From contig JAKPEO010000091.1 of NCBI GenBank assembly GCA_029551925.1, forward strand, positions 1-25,596: DNA of 25,596 nucleotides. Direction: 5' to 3'. A model generated the notes under the pieces. It searched no databases and was not told where the DNA came from. It was given only the letters and a program-made list of their open reading frames with translations. The stretch comes from a bacterium (lineage in GTDB: Bacteria > JAGOBX01). Position numbers and translations under genes: made by a program. Below, piece by piece: positions 1 through 9,465 of the stretch; the first letter of the stretch is position 1; each line of letters begins with the position of its first letter.

Positions 1-359
1 CCTGTGCTTATACAGGGAAATGCTATTGATTTTATTTTATGGTCAATCGCTAATTTTAAACAATTTTGATAGCATTGCGCAAGCAATTCCGCTTCTTTGT
101 ATTTGCCGCCACGCCAAACAGGCCCGACTCTATGAATTACATATTTTGCCGCTAAATTATAACCTTTTGTAATTTTTGCTTCGCCCGTTTGGCAGCCGCC
201 AAGTTTTTTACATTCTTTTAATAATTCTGCGCCAGCCGCGCGATGAATAGCGTCGTCAACCCCACCGCCGCCTAACAAACTATTATTTGCGGCGTTGACA
301 ATTGCTTCAACTTCAAGTTTTGTAATATCGCTTTGAATTAATGATATGTTCTGTTGCAT
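1..359 (-). CDS. Macrodomain ADP-ribose hydrolase (O-acetyl-ADP-ribose deacetylase type), C-terminus cut by window edge
   Basis: I translated this from the reverse strand. It starts at the ATG at 357-359 and stays open for 119 codons to the window edge. The start reads [20 protein letters not shown]. Residues 22-39 ([18 protein letters not shown]) are the macrodomain ADP-ribose-binding signature, with the Asn and Asp (D35) used for catalysis in MacroD/YmdB-type enzymes. [10 protein letters not shown] (77-86) and SIAFPCIST (111-119) are the next conserved blocks. Family members remove ADP-ribose from proteins or deacetylate O-acetyl-ADP-ribose in the cytoplasm. The gene begins 6 bases after the PAP2 gene stop, so it is probably last or near last in that run. 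The ribosome site is weak. The family call is firm; the exact substrate is not visible. Confidence 0.93.
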   Translation of the reverse strand, partial: MQQNISLIQSDITKLEVEAIVNAANNSLLGGGGVDDAIHRAAGAELLKECKKLGGCQTGEAKITKGYNLAAKYVIHRVGPVWRGGKYKEAELLAQCYQNCLKLAIDHKIKSIAFPCIST

Positions 360-365
360 TTATTA

Positions 366-956
366 TCACTTAAAAATTTTTAGGATTTTATTTTCGATAT
401 TTTGCCATATTCCAATAATCATTTCATTAATTTTAGTAATCCAGCTTTTAAAAAAATATATGCAAAATACCACAATAAAAGTTATGATAACAGAACCAAT
501 TATATCAAAAGGAAAATGTAATCCGCAAACTATTCGAGCGAACCCGCTTAATAATCCAAAAACAAAAAAAAATAATCCTATTAAAAAAGCGCGACTGTAA
601 AACATCAAGCCGGCAGCAATACAAAGCATAAATGTCGTGTGGTCTGATGGAAACGACGCGTCTGCTTTATGTTCTACTAATAAATGACCTAACTTTAAAA
701 CAAATGGCCGCGGCTGATAATAAATTCTGCTTATAACAAAATTTAAAATTATACCTAATACCGCACAGTAACCTGCTATCAAAACCGCCTGCCTTATTTT
801 TTCGTCGCGTTTATAAAACCATAAAACAACAAGAACTAATAAAAACAAAAAAACTACATATTCAGCAAAAAAAACAGCGATTGTTTTTACTGCGCTGTGA
901 CTGAATTGTAATTTATTAATCGCTAAAAATAAATTTTTATTTAATTCATCTAACAT
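366..956 (-). CDS. PAP2-family membrane phosphatase, undecaprenyl-diphosphatase (BcrC/YbjG) type
   Basis: This is a 196-residue polytopic membrane protein with the three PAP2 phosphatase motifs. Block 1 is RIYYQPRP (77-84); the lysine expected six residues before RP is replaced by R77. Block 2 is SFPSDH (101-106), the PSDH variant found in BcrC and YbjG rather than PSGH. Block 3 is RIVCGLHFPFD (141-151), with the Arg, His and Asp of the catalytic set. Hydrophobic stretches at about 26-48, 55-75, 108-140 and 152-172 are consistent with multiple membrane segments. Such enzymes dephosphorylate undecaprenyl diphosphate to recycle the lipid carrier of cell-wall synthesis. The gene lies 11 bases after era. 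A different lipid-phosphate substrate is possible, but length and motifs fit BcrC-like enzymes best. Confidence 0.87.
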   Translation of the reverse strand: MLDELNKNLFLAINKLQFSHSAVKTIAVFFAEYVVFLFLLVLVVLWFYKRDEKIRQAVLIAGYCAVLGIILNFVISRIYYQPRPFVLKLGHLLVEHKADASFPSDHTTFMLCIAAGLMFYSRAFLIGLFFFVFGLLSGFARIVCGLHFPFDIIGSVIITFIVVFCIYFFKSWITKINEMIIGIWQNIENKILKIFK

Positions 957-967
957 ATTTTTTTCCT

Positions 968-1879
968 TTATTCATAGCCAATTTCTTTTAATTTTGCGTC
1001 ATTATAGCGCCAATTTTCCAAAACCTTTACTTCTAATTTTAAATATATTTTCTTTTCAGAATTTTTTTCGAGTTCTTTACGCGCCGCTGCGCCGATTTTT
1101 TTCAGCATCGAACCCTTTTCGCCAATAATAATTCCTTTTTGCGATTTATGTTCGACATAAATCATTACTTCAATAAAAATTACGCCGTTTTTTCGCACTT
1201 TATAATTTATCGTCTGGCAGGTTACAGAATGCGGTATTTCCTGCCTTGTAAAATTTATTACTTTTTCGCGCACTAATTCAGCAACAAATTTTTCTTCTGA
1301 TAAATCAGTTAAAATTTCATCTCCGTATTTTTTTTCACCGACCGGCAAATAACGCTTTATTGTTTTTAATAATTCTTGAATATTATATTTTTTCAATGCT
1401 GAAACCGGTATAATCTCGTCAAATTTATAATTTTCAGAAATTTTTGCAATCAATTCTAATAATTGTTCTTTTTGAATTTTGTCAATCTTATTCAATATCA
1501 AAAATTTTAGCGCTGCGCTTTTTTCGATAAACTTTATATTTGTATCAAAAACTTTGCTAATATCCAAAACATTTATCATTTGACTAACATCAAGCAACAG
1601 CAGCACAATATTGATATTGTCAAATGCCGAAACAATTTCCTGAATCATATATCGTCCGAGTTGATGTTTTGTTTTATGTATACCCGGCGTATCGACAAAT
1701 ACAATTTGCGCAGAGTCATCAGTATAAATACCATTAATTCTAAATCTTGTAGTCTGCGGTTTTGGCGAGACAATCGCCACTTTTTCGCCTAATATAGCAT
1801 TTAATAATGTCGATTTTCCGGCGTTCGGCGGCCCAGCAATACAAACTACGCCTGTTTTAAATTTTTCAGTTTTGCTCAC
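968..1879 (-). CDS. era: GTPase Era, 30S ribosome assembly factor
   Basis: This is a 303-residue protein of usual Era length. G1 is GPPNAGKS (16-23), G2 is in TTRFRI (43-48), G3 is DTPG (63-66, followed by IHKTKHQLGR as in Era), G4 is NKID (130-133) and G5 is the SAL block near 160. The C-terminal third is a type II KH domain with the RNA-binding IIGEKGSMLKKIG loop. Era binds the 3' end of 16S rRNA and checks maturation of the small subunit. The start codon overlaps the end of the upstream CorC-type gene by 14 bases, so translation is probably coupled. Era is often found with CorC/HlyC-type genes, which supports both calls. Confidence 0.97.
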   Translation of the reverse strand: MSKTEKFKTGVVCIAGPPNAGKSTLLNAILGEKVAIVSPKPQTTRFRINGIYTDDSAQIVFVDTPGIHKTKHQLGRYMIQEIVSAFDNINIVLLLLDVSQMINVLDISKVFDTNIKFIEKSAALKFLILNKIDKIQKEQLLELIAKISENYKFDEIIPVSALKKYNIQELLKTIKRYLPVGEKKYGDEILTDLSEEKFVAELVREKVINFTRQEIPHSVTCQTINYKVRKNGVIFIEVMIYVEHKSQKGIIIGEKGSMLKKIGAAARKELEKNSEKKIYLKLEVKVLENWRYNDAKLKEIGYE

Positions 1880-3206
1880 TATTATTTTTTTCTCCCATTA
1901 AATAAATACGCACTTTCAAAACGCGCGTAGCCGTGGCGCTGATAATTTCAAATTTGTAATTTTTATATTCTATTATCTGCCCTTGTTTTGGCAAATCATC
2001 TATAACTGAAATTAAAAAACCTGCCAAACTTTCATATTCGTCAGATACCGGTAAATCTATATCTAATTCTGCATTTAATTCTTCAATGTTTATTTTAGCA
2101 TATACTAAATATTCATTTGTATTTTGTTTTTTGATAATTTCATCGTCTTCATCGTCAAATTCGTCTTTTATATCTCCGACTATTTCTTCAAGTATATCTT
2201 CTATTGTAATTATGCCTGTCATCGCGCCAAATTCATTTACTACTACCGCAAGATGAACTTTTTCCTTTTGAAATTCGAGCAGTAGCGCATTTATCTCTTT
2301 GGTTTCAGGAGTATAAATGATATTATGCATAAATTTTCTAATATCAATATTTTGATTTTTTAAAGGTATATCTATTGACAAATAAGATAATAATTCTTTT
2401 GTGTGTATTACACCTATAATATTATCTCGATTATTTTCATACACTGGTATCCTACTGTATCCGGAATTTTTCAAAATTTCAAGAAGTTCGCTTAACGAAA
2501 TATTAACAGGCACAGCGACCACATCCGGCTGCGGTATCATTATATGTCTAACAAGCGTTTCGTTCAAGCCGAAAATACTTGTTATCATATCTAACTCTTG
2601 TTTCTGCAAAACGCCTTGTTTGCCAGCTGCGCGCACTAAACTTTTTATATCATCGTCTTCTAAAATGAAGTCCTTTTCAGTTAGTGAAATTTTTAAAGTT
2701 AATTTTATAAGTTTTGTTAATATCTGTTTTAATACATTTCTAATTGGCGATACCAATAAATCCAAATATTTTATAAAACTCAAAAAGTTTACTATTACGG
2801 ATTCGGTTTTTTTGCGCGCTATTATTGACGGTATCAGCTCAATAAAAAAAGTAAAAACAAATAAACTGATTATTATTGCGAAAAAATTACTTATTGCGGT
2901 TTGACTAATATAATTTTTTAAAATACCTGATGAATATTTTAAAAAAATAATTTTTATTATAATGATAAAATCATAAATAACAATAATTCTAAATAGTGTC
3001 GCAAGTATCGAAATAGAAATAAAATAATCCCAAAATTTATCTATATATTTCAGAAGTTTATCGCGATATTGGGATTTTGTTTCTAATAATTTATGCGTTT
3101 TGTATTTGCCAAAAGTAAGAAATGCAAATTGTAAGCAATTTAAAATCGCACTAACTAAAAAAATAATAATAAAAATAATTATAGACGAAATTTCAATATT
3201 TTCCAT
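1866..3206 (-). CDS. CorC/HlyC-type CNNM/CBS-domain membrane protein
   Basis: This is a 446-residue protein. The N-terminal part (about 1-185) has hydrophobic segments near 8-30, 60-90 and 105-130 and fits a divergent CNNM (DUF21) membrane domain. It is followed by two CBS motifs, marked by VRHIMIPQPDVVAV, then YENNRDNIIGVIHTKELL, then HLAVVVNEFGAMTGIITIED. An acidic stretch (IVGDIKDEFDDEDDE) leads to a C-terminal CorC_HlyC domain (about 360-440). In the MIPQPDV motif the usual Arg of MVPR is replaced by Gln. Relatives are linked to Mg2+/Co2+ efflux; the hemolysin name in databases is historical. It overlaps era by 14 bases and begins 15 bases after the upstream secreted protein. Domain architecture is clear; transported ion and direction are not. 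Confidence 0.92.
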   Translation of the reverse strand: MENIEISSIIIFIIIFLVSAILNCLQFAFLTFGKYKTHKLLETKSQYRDKLLKYIDKFWDYFISISILATLFRIIVIYDFIIIIKIIFLKYSSGILKNYISQTAISNFFAIIISLFVFTFFIELIPSIIARKKTESVIVNFLSFIKYLDLLVSPIRNVLKQILTKLIKLTLKISLTEKDFILEDDDIKSLVRAAGKQGVLQKQELDMITSIFGLNETLVRHIMIPQPDVVAVPVNISLSELLEILKNSGYSRIPVYENNRDNIIGVIHTKELLSYLSIDIPLKNQNIDIRKFMHNIIYTPETKEINALLLEFQKEKVHLAVVVNEFGAMTGIITIEDILEEIVGDIKDEFDDEDDEIIKKQNTNEYLVYAKINIEELNAELDIDLPVSDEYESLAGFLISVIDDLPKQGQIIEYKNYKFEIISATATRVLKVRIYLMGEKNNSEQN

Positions 3207-3221
3207 TTATTCTTTGCGTTA

Positions 3222-4868
3222 TTATTTTCTCAATTGATTTGACGCTGGTGCCGCTGGTTTATTTTGCTGTTCGAGTAAATTATAAATTTCACCAATGCTT
3301 ATTTCTGTTTCTTGTTTGATGTTAAAATTTTGTATAGTCAAATCATTTTCAGATTTAGTCAAGCCCCAGATAATATCAAATGAATTTGTTATATATTCTG
3401 ACAATTTAGGATTAAGTTTTTGGATTATTACTAAATCTCTGAAATCTCTTAATATTTGTTTTACATTCATATAATAAAATGTATTGTGCGTATCTAAAAA
3501 ATATTTTTGTTTTTTTAATTCGCCAATCAACGAATTTTTATCGGCAGATGCTTCTATTTTTTTTAATTCGGATAATTTGCTGGATATAACTACTATATTC
3601 TTTTTAGCGCCGATATAAGTATAATAAAAATCAAATTCTTCGTTATTCACATTCAATTTTATTGCGTTATATCCGTCGTTTTTTTCTAATTTTATATTTT
3701 CTGAATAATCGCTTATTATTCTATTAACAAAATCATCAAATTCTGATTGATTAGTAATTTCAAATAAAATCGCAGCTCCGTATTTTTTCAATATTTCAGT
3801 TTTTAAATTTTCGCCCGATACTTTTTCGCTAACATCATTATTAATATAAAACGAATAACTGCCTGAAATATTATTGACGAATTTTAAAATATAATTGCGT
3901 AATTCGAGCGGAATATTCAATTTATCGGATTTATTAATAATTTTTTTTAATTCGCTGACATCGTCTTTTCCAGCAAAATAAAATACTGACGATTGCGGAG
4001 CAGCAGCGTAGATTATTGAATTATCATCGATTTTTGATAGTTCTGATTTCTTGAATATATAATTTTCTATATTCCATAATTTCGGTTTTTTAGACATAAC
4101 TAATATCTGCGGCGCCAGCGTTTCTTCTTTAAATTCTTTCAAAAACTCTAATTTGAATTTGTTCAAAATTTTATCAATATATTCGTCTTTGATATTAGTA
4201 TAAATAGAAAGCAATACATCTGTATTTTGCAAATTAATATTTTTATTCTGTTTCTTTAAAAAATTTAATGTCGAATAATCGTCAGGATTTAATGACAATT
4301 TTTCTAATATTTCAAAACTCCGTTTTATTCGCTGTTGGTCAGCCGCGCTATCAACAACATTTTGCGGATTTAGTAATTCGTCGTTAACGTCAATAAACAT
4401 ATAAACTTTTTTATTTTTCACTAAAAGCGGAAATTTTTTGGCGTTCGGATTTTTTAGATTAGTCAATAATAATTGTTCTTTGGAATTTCCGTGCGATATA
4501 ACCGCAAGATTATTTTTCGATGCGACCATTACAATCGCTGTGAATCTATCTATACTGTCAATAGAAAATTCAATCGCTATCTCCGGCAAATCATTATTAT
4601 CTATATTTAAAACTCTGATTTTTATCGGCTGATTAAAATCTATTCCTAAAAAACCATTGTTCATTTTGGGATTAAGATTATTTTGAAATAACGCTACTAA
4701 CATCGTCGCTTTAGGATTCTTGTAAATATCGTTAAAATTTACAGAATCAATCATTCTTTTCGGATAAAATACATATTCGCTTAATAAATCTATATTATAC
4801 GCATTCAGCGACGCCGCAGATAATAAAAAAATTAAAAGAAAATAATATTTGATTTTATTATACATCAT
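3222..4868 (-). CDS. Secreted protein of unknown function, 548 aa
   Basis: The N-terminus is a clear signal peptide: MMYNKIKYY, a hydrophobic core FLLIFLLSAASL, and a likely cleavage after SLNA. There is no lipobox Cys, so it should be a soluble periplasmic or surface protein. The remainder is Lys/Asn/Ile-rich with alternating beta-like stretches and no catalytic motif I recognise. Two halves end in similar patterns (a hydrophobic strand, a 'self-check' segment, then a long helix, for example IVVISSKLSELKKI), which faintly recalls the DUF3352 type of repeated fold; that is only an impression. The last residues are low complexity (NKPAAPASNQ). It starts 10 bases after the next secreted protein stops, with a GGAG ribosome site 13 bases before ATGATG, so the two are almost certainly co-expressed. 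Confidence 0.8.
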   Translation of the reverse strand: MMYNKIKYYFLLIFLLSAASLNAYNIDLLSEYVFYPKRMIDSVNFNDIYKNPKATMLVALFQNNLNPKMNNGFLGIDFNQPIKIRVLNIDNNDLPEIAIEFSIDSIDRFTAIVMVASKNNLAVISHGNSKEQLLLTNLKNPNAKKFPLLVKNKKVYMFIDVNDELLNPQNVVDSAADQQRIKRSFEILEKLSLNPDDYSTLNFLKKQNKNINLQNTDVLLSIYTNIKDEYIDKILNKFKLEFLKEFKEETLAPQILVMSKKPKLWNIENYIFKKSELSKIDDNSIIYAAAPQSSVFYFAGKDDVSELKKIINKSDKLNIPLELRNYILKFVNNISGSYSFYINNDVSEKVSGENLKTEILKKYGAAILFEITNQSEFDDFVNRIISDYSENIKLEKNDGYNAIKLNVNNEEFDFYYTYIGAKKNIVVISSKLSELKKIEASADKNSLIGELKKQKYFLDTHNTFYYMNVKQILRDFRDLVIIQKLNPKLSEYITNSFDIIWGLTKSENDLTIQNFNIKQETEISIGEIYNLLEQQNKPAAPASNQLRK

Positions 4869-4878
4869 CTCTATTAAT

Positions 4879-5649
4879 TTACTCCTGATTATTCAAAAGT
4901 GTTTTTAAATCAAAACAATTCCAAAATATTTCCATAATCTGATTTGTTAATTTATCCTGACGACTCTTTTTGTCTTGAATAGTCAAGCCGTCGATATTTT
5001 TTAAGTCGCTCAATTGCATACTGACTCTTTTTAATAATTTGATATTTTCAGTGACTTTATTAAAAATATCATTATTTACTGCTGTTAAGTTTATTTCGCT
5101 TTTTATAACTTCTAAAAATTTCTCTAACTCTTCATCGTCATATTCTGAAATTTCAGATATAAATTTATCTATATAATATAATGCTCCTAAATCTTTTGTT
5201 GTCTTGCGCAATAGATTTATATTTCCGCTCTCCTTATATTCAATATATGAATTAATTGAAGATATTATTAATTTCGCTATTCTGCGCGTCTCCGGCGAGA
5301 TTTTTTTGTATAAAGTTAGTTTTATAGTAATATTGTCAACTTCCAAATTTTCGTCCATTTCATATATTTTACTTTTATACTCGCTATCTCTCGGCAGATA
5401 AATATCTATCTTTATTTTTTTATTAGAAGCCGGAGTATAATAAAATATTTGTTTTTGCGCTGTGTATTTTTCAGGAGAACCGCCGTTAATAAAAATTTCA
5501 GCGTTTTTTGCCGCGTCAAATGGCAAAAGTTCAAGTATCAATCTTTTCTGCTGCTGGTCTAAATTATTATCAATCATCTCAAATGAAAAAGCGTTATTGC
5601 TTAAAAAAAACACAACCATCAAAATTATAATAAAAACCTTTTTCATCAT
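4879..5649 (-). CDS. Secreted protein of unknown function, 256 aa
   Basis: The signal peptide is evident (MMKKVFIIILMVVFFLSNNAFS, cleavage probably after AFS). The mature part has a short beta-rich region (about 45-115), containing NAEIFINGGSPEKYTAQKQ, that could be a small PEGA-like or immunoglobulin-like domain. After it comes a mostly helical region rich in Glu, Lys and Leu up to the end. I recognise no enzyme motif. The start is supported by a strong GGAGG ribosome site 10 bases before the first ATG. A sigma70-like promoter lies just upstream, so this gene may head a transcript covering the next secreted protein, the CorC-type gene, era and the PAP2 gene. Function is unknown; the close pairing with the downstream secreted protein suggests a shared envelope role. 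Confidence 0.78.
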   Translation of the reverse strand: MMKKVFIIILMVVFFLSNNAFSFEMIDNNLDQQQKRLILELLPFDAAKNAEIFINGGSPEKYTAQKQIFYYTPASNKKIKIDIYLPRDSEYKSKIYEMDENLEVDNITIKLTLYKKISPETRRIAKLIISSINSYIEYKESGNINLLRKTTKDLGALYYIDKFISEISEYDDEELEKFLEVIKSEINLTAVNNDIFNKVTENIKLLKRVSMQLSDLKNIDGLTIQDKKSRQDKLTNQIMEIFWNCFDLKTLLNNQE

Positions 5650-5687
5650 AATCTTTACGCCTCCAAAATCTTCAAATAACTTGATAA

Positions 5688-5716
5688 ATTATACCTTGAT
5701 TTTTTTGAAAAAACAA
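5688..5716 (-). promoter_or_regulatory. Predicted sigma70-type promoter for the secreted-protein/CorC/era run
   Basis: On the minus strand, TTGTTT (5716-5711) and TATAAT (5693-5688) are separated by 17 bases. The site overlaps the last codons of the upstream glycosyltransferase gene and lies about 40 bases before the next start codon. The -10 is perfect; the -35 matches at four positions. AT-rich DNA gives many chance -10 matches, so this is moderate evidence. Confidence 0.45.
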
Positions 5717-7086
5717 GATTTTTTTGCTCTTTGTTCAATATAATAAAAAAATAAAATAAAAATATACGGCTCAACTGTAAAGCGAAATCTATTATTTTCG
5801 CCGAGTTCTAACATACAACTCACAGTAGAATAATAAAAAACTAATACTAACAAAAAAATAATAATTTTATCTTTATCAGAAAAATTTTTTTTGTAAAAAA
5901 AGCTATAAACATAAAAAATTAAAAGCGCAATTAAAATTATAGGAAACAAAAATTGATTTATCGGATAAATATCTGTTTTTAAAATCGCTTTAAAAACATA
6001 ATTATCAAAATAAATTATATTATTATACATCGCAGTATAAATAGATATTTTTTCAGCATTATTAACAAGATGCGCATAAGTAAAACTCGGACGCGAATAT
6101 ATAGAATATGCTTGCCTTAAATTAGCAAAATAAAATTTTGGAAAATTCATTATAATTTTTAAAGCATAATCATTATGTATTTTAGCGATATCTACGGCAT
6201 TAATATTATGCCAATTATTATCATTTAAAAATTCTAAATTCGCTGTTTTAGTAAATTTATATTTTTTGTAATCATAGATTTCAGTATAAAAATGATTGGT
6301 ATTTAACAAAATTTCCGGTATTTGTATTTTTTTTGATACTTGTTGTGCTTTTGTTTTATTGTAATTTGTAGTTATAAATTTGTATAAATTCAAACCCTGC
6401 CAACTGCTCGCACCGAAAAAACCATAATTAACATAATTTTTTAAATACCAACTAAAACTTAACAGCGATATCAAACACGCGTAAATAATCGTTCGTTTTG
6501 GCAATTTCAAAATTACCGCAAAAAAAATCAAAACTAAAATCAAAAAAATAAAATGAAAACTCGAACGATACAAAATCAAAATATTCAAAAAAAATACAAA
6601 TAGCAAAAGAAATTTTTGCGATTTATATTTTAAGAAAAAAATAAGAAAAACCAAACATACGCTTAAAATAAAAGCGGTATTCAATGTGTATAAATAATAA
6701 TGTTCATATAAAAAAACTGCGGGATTAAAAAAAATAATTAGTTTTAATATTCTATTGATTATATTTGTTTCAATTACAAAATCAATAATAACAAAAATAT
6801 TTACAATTAATAATGCACCGCAAATCGCCTGTATTAATTTATAAGCAATGTGCTGATACGGATAAAATAAATTCAAAATAACAGCATAAAATAAATTATG
6901 CAACGGCGGCTGCGAGTGTAATGCCCAAATATTTTGAAAAAGATTTTTATTAATAAATAGATATTTTTCATTTATATTCTGCCAGAAAAAATTCCAATTT
7001 TCGACATATTCAAATTTAAAAAAGAAAAAAAAGATAATGCTAATAGCAAGATGTGCGAAAAAAATAAGAATATATTTTTTTGTCAT
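5689..7086 (-). CDS. Polytopic membrane glycosyltransferase-like protein (GT-C, ArnT/PMT_2 type)
   Basis: This is a 465-residue membrane protein with about ten or more hydrophobic segments through most of its length. The N-terminal layout fits the GT-C fold: one membrane helix, then a large first loop with acidic residues (EYVENWNFFWQNINEKY), then SQPPLHNLFY, matching the HPPL-type motif of ArnT/PMT_2 proteins. Near the C-terminus LELGENNRFRFTVEPYIF resembles the conserved arginine-containing loop seen before the last helices of these enzymes. Members move a sugar from a polyprenyl phosphate carrier onto lipid, protein or glycan on the outer face of the membrane. The acceptor cannot be inferred. 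The start at 7086 has no good ribosome site. Placement between topA and two secreted proteins gives no substrate hint. Confidence 0.72.
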   Translation of the reverse strand: MTKKYILIFFAHLAISIIFFFFFKFEYVENWNFFWQNINEKYLFINKNLFQNIWALHSQPPLHNLFYAVILNLFYPYQHIAYKLIQAICGALLIVNIFVIIDFVIETNIINRILKLIIFFNPAVFLYEHYYLYTLNTAFILSVCLVFLIFFLKYKSQKFLLLFVFFLNILILYRSSFHFIFLILVLIFFAVILKLPKRTIIYACLISLLSFSWYLKNYVNYGFFGASSWQGLNLYKFITTNYNKTKAQQVSKKIQIPEILLNTNHFYTEIYDYKKYKFTKTANLEFLNDNNWHNINAVDIAKIHNDYALKIIMNFPKFYFANLRQAYSIYSRPSFTYAHLVNNAEKISIYTAMYNNIIYFDNYVFKAILKTDIYPINQFLFPIILIALLIFYVYSFFYKKNFSDKDKIIIFLLVLVFYYSTVSCMLELGENNRFRFTVEPYIFILFFYYIEQRAKKSCFFKKIKV

Positions 7087-7130
7087 TACTACAATACGAT
7101 TATTATTTTATCAATATTTTTTTAGTATCT

Positions 7131-9410
7131 TTATTTTTTCAATTCTAAAAATTCATTTTCTGATAATAATTCAGAATATGCGCATTTTGAATTAGGACAT
7201 TGTAGTTTTATGCCTTCTTGTGTTTTTGATGAAAGCAAAAGATATTTTGCTCCGCAGTCCGGACATTGTTTATTTACAGGTTCTTTCCATTCAGTAAAAT
7301 CGCAATTAGGATAATTAGAGCATCCGTAAAAATATTTGCCTTTACTTTTGCCTTTTTTTATTTGACGACGCAGTATTTTGCCATTACACTTATCTCTCGG
7401 ACAATCTATGCCTGTATCATATTTTTTTGAAAATTTACAATTTGGATAATTAGAGCAAGTTATAAATTTTCCATATTGGCCCACTTTGATTTTTAATTGT
7501 GCGCCGCAATCCGGACATTTTTCATCTAATAATTTATCTGTTATTATTTGTATTTCCGAACCGACTAATTTTACAGGTTTGGTATTTTTGCATTCGGGAT
7601 ATTTCGAGCAGGCGAGAAATTTCCCTTTTTCATTAAATTTTAGATTCATTGCAGAGCCGCATTTTTCGCATTTAAAATCTGTTGTCTCGCTTAATTCGTT
7701 TTTTAAAATTTTTATATTGCGCAGCGCAATACGAATATCATTTTCAAATTTTATATAAAAATCCTTTAATATCTTTTGCCAATCATAACCCTCATTTTCA
7801 ATTTTATCTAATTTAGTTTCTAAATCAGCGGTAAATCCAATTTCGACAATATCGCTAAATTTTGAAATCAAAAATTTATTTACAATCATTCCTAATTCCG
7901 TAGGTATCAAATTTTTATTTTCTTTTACAACATATTTTCGCGCAAGTATTGTGGATATAATAGACGCATAAGTAGAAGGTCTGCCAATGCCTTTATCTTC
8001 TAATTCTTTAACTAATGTCGCTTCTGTATAACGCGCCGGCGGTTTGGTAAAATGCTGGGATTTCTCTAATTTTTCAAATATTAAATTTTCATCGTTTTTA
8101 ATATTCGGCAAAATTATATCTTTTTGCGTCTCCGGCTGATAAATTTTCAAACATCCGTCAAATGTCATAATACTGCCTTTTACAGAAAACAAATATTTAT
8201 CGTCAGCCAATACAGTGATAGTCGTAACATCAAATTCAGCAGGCCGCATCTGACTCGCTAAAAACACTTCCCAGATAAGTTTATAAATTTTATATTGCTC
8301 TTTTGTCAAACAATTTTGCAATTTTTTTGGCGTGCGATAAATATCAGTAGGCCTAATCGCTTCGTGAGCATCTTGTATATTTTGATTTTTTTGTTTAAAT
8401 TCGCTTTCTCTTTCCGGCATATATTCAGCGCCTAATTTTTCTTTGATAAAATCAGCAGCCATTTGTTTTGCCTCGTCTGACACGCGAATAGAGTCAGTGC
8501 GCATATAAGTTATCAAGCCGACTGTTTCAGTTTCTGAAATCGCTATGCCTTCGTATAATTCCTGCGCTATTTTCATAGTATGCGCAGGCGAAAAATTATA
8601 TTTTGTCGATGCTAATTGCTGAAGTTTACTCGTAATCAAAGGCGGCAGCGGTTTCTTTAATTGTTTTTTTCTAATAATATCCTTAATTTTATAATGCGCT
8701 TTTTCTAATTCTTCGCAGATATTAAGCGCGGTTTCTTCGTTCGGTATCTTTGCTTTTTTATTATCTATTTTTAATAATTCAAATTCTATACTCTGTTTGG
8801 ATTCTGTTAATAAATATACATTAATTTTCCAATATTCTTCTTTTACAAATTTTTTTATTTCTTCCTCGCGGTCGCAAATTATTCGCAGCGCTACTGACTG
8901 CACGCGCCCTGCGCTCAAGCCCTTAGATATAAGTTGCCATAATATCGGACTTAATTTATAACCGACGATTCTATCTAATATTCTACGCGCTTGTTGAGCG
9001 TTAACTCTATTCAAATTTATCGCAGTAGCATTGTTTATAGCGTTAACTATCGCTTTTTTCGTAATTTCATGAAATTCTATTCTGCTGATATTAGAATTAG
9101 TATTTTTCAATAATTCATATAAATGCCAAGCAATCGCTTCGCCTTCTCTATCAGGGTCAGTTGCTAAAAAAATCTGATTGCATTTACTCGCATTTTTTTT
9201 GAGCTGCTCTAATATTTTCTTACCGCGCTGCGATACCTCGTATTCCGGCTCAAATATATCGCCTGTTATTTTCACGCCAAACCGTTTTTCCGGCAAATCG
9301 CGAATATGTCCCATAGACGCTTCGATAATATATTCATTTTTCAAAAATTTAGTAAGCGTCCGCGCTTTTGTTGGCGATTCTACTATTATAAATTTTTTGT
9401 CCATTACCAT
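7131..9410 (-). CDS. topA: DNA topoisomerase I (type IA)
   Basis: This is a 759-residue protein. The N-terminal Toprim domain opens with FIIVESPTKARTLTKFL (7-23) and carries the metal-binding DPDREGE (85-91). The catalytic tyrosine lies in GLITYMRTDS near residue 302, and AHEAIRPT follows. The C-terminus has four Cys4 zinc-ribbon modules: CEKCGSAM, CPDCGAQL, CPRDKCNG and CPDCGAKY, each with its second Cys pair (for example CSKYPEC, CSNYPNC). The enzyme relaxes negative supercoils by breaking and rejoining one strand. The start chosen is the first of two close ATGs (MVMDKK), because GGTGA lies 4 bases before it. It follows trmH by 55 bases. Identification is secure. Confidence 0.98.
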   Translation of the reverse strand: MVMDKKFIIVESPTKARTLTKFLKNEYIIEASMGHIRDLPEKRFGVKITGDIFEPEYEVSQRGKKILEQLKKNASKCNQIFLATDPDREGEAIAWHLYELLKNTNSNISRIEFHEITKKAIVNAINNATAINLNRVNAQQARRILDRIVGYKLSPILWQLISKGLSAGRVQSVALRIICDREEEIKKFVKEEYWKINVYLLTESKQSIEFELLKIDNKKAKIPNEETALNICEELEKAHYKIKDIIRKKQLKKPLPPLITSKLQQLASTKYNFSPAHTMKIAQELYEGIAISETETVGLITYMRTDSIRVSDEAKQMAADFIKEKLGAEYMPERESEFKQKNQNIQDAHEAIRPTDIYRTPKKLQNCLTKEQYKIYKLIWEVFLASQMRPAEFDVTTITVLADDKYLFSVKGSIMTFDGCLKIYQPETQKDIILPNIKNDENLIFEKLEKSQHFTKPPARYTEATLVKELEDKGIGRPSTYASIISTILARKYVVKENKNLIPTELGMIVNKFLISKFSDIVEIGFTADLETKLDKIENEGYDWQKILKDFYIKFENDIRIALRNIKILKNELSETTDFKCEKCGSAMNLKFNEKGKFLACSKYPECKNTKPVKLVGSEIQIITDKLLDEKCPDCGAQLKIKVGQYGKFITCSNYPNCKFSKKYDTGIDCPRDKCNGKILRRQIKKGKSKGKYFYGCSNYPNCDFTEWKEPVNKQCPDCGAKYLLLSSKTQEGIKLQCPNSKCAYSELLSENEFLELKK

Positions 9411-9465
9411 TAAATCACCGCTGCATAAAAAATAAAAATCAATTAAATTAATATTTCAAAAAAAA

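Noticed and set aside
2401-2904. Long open frame of 167 codons on the plus strand
   Set aside because: It lies wholly inside the CorC/HlyC-type gene on the opposite strand, which has clear family motifs. The plus-strand product has no recognisable composition or ribosome site.
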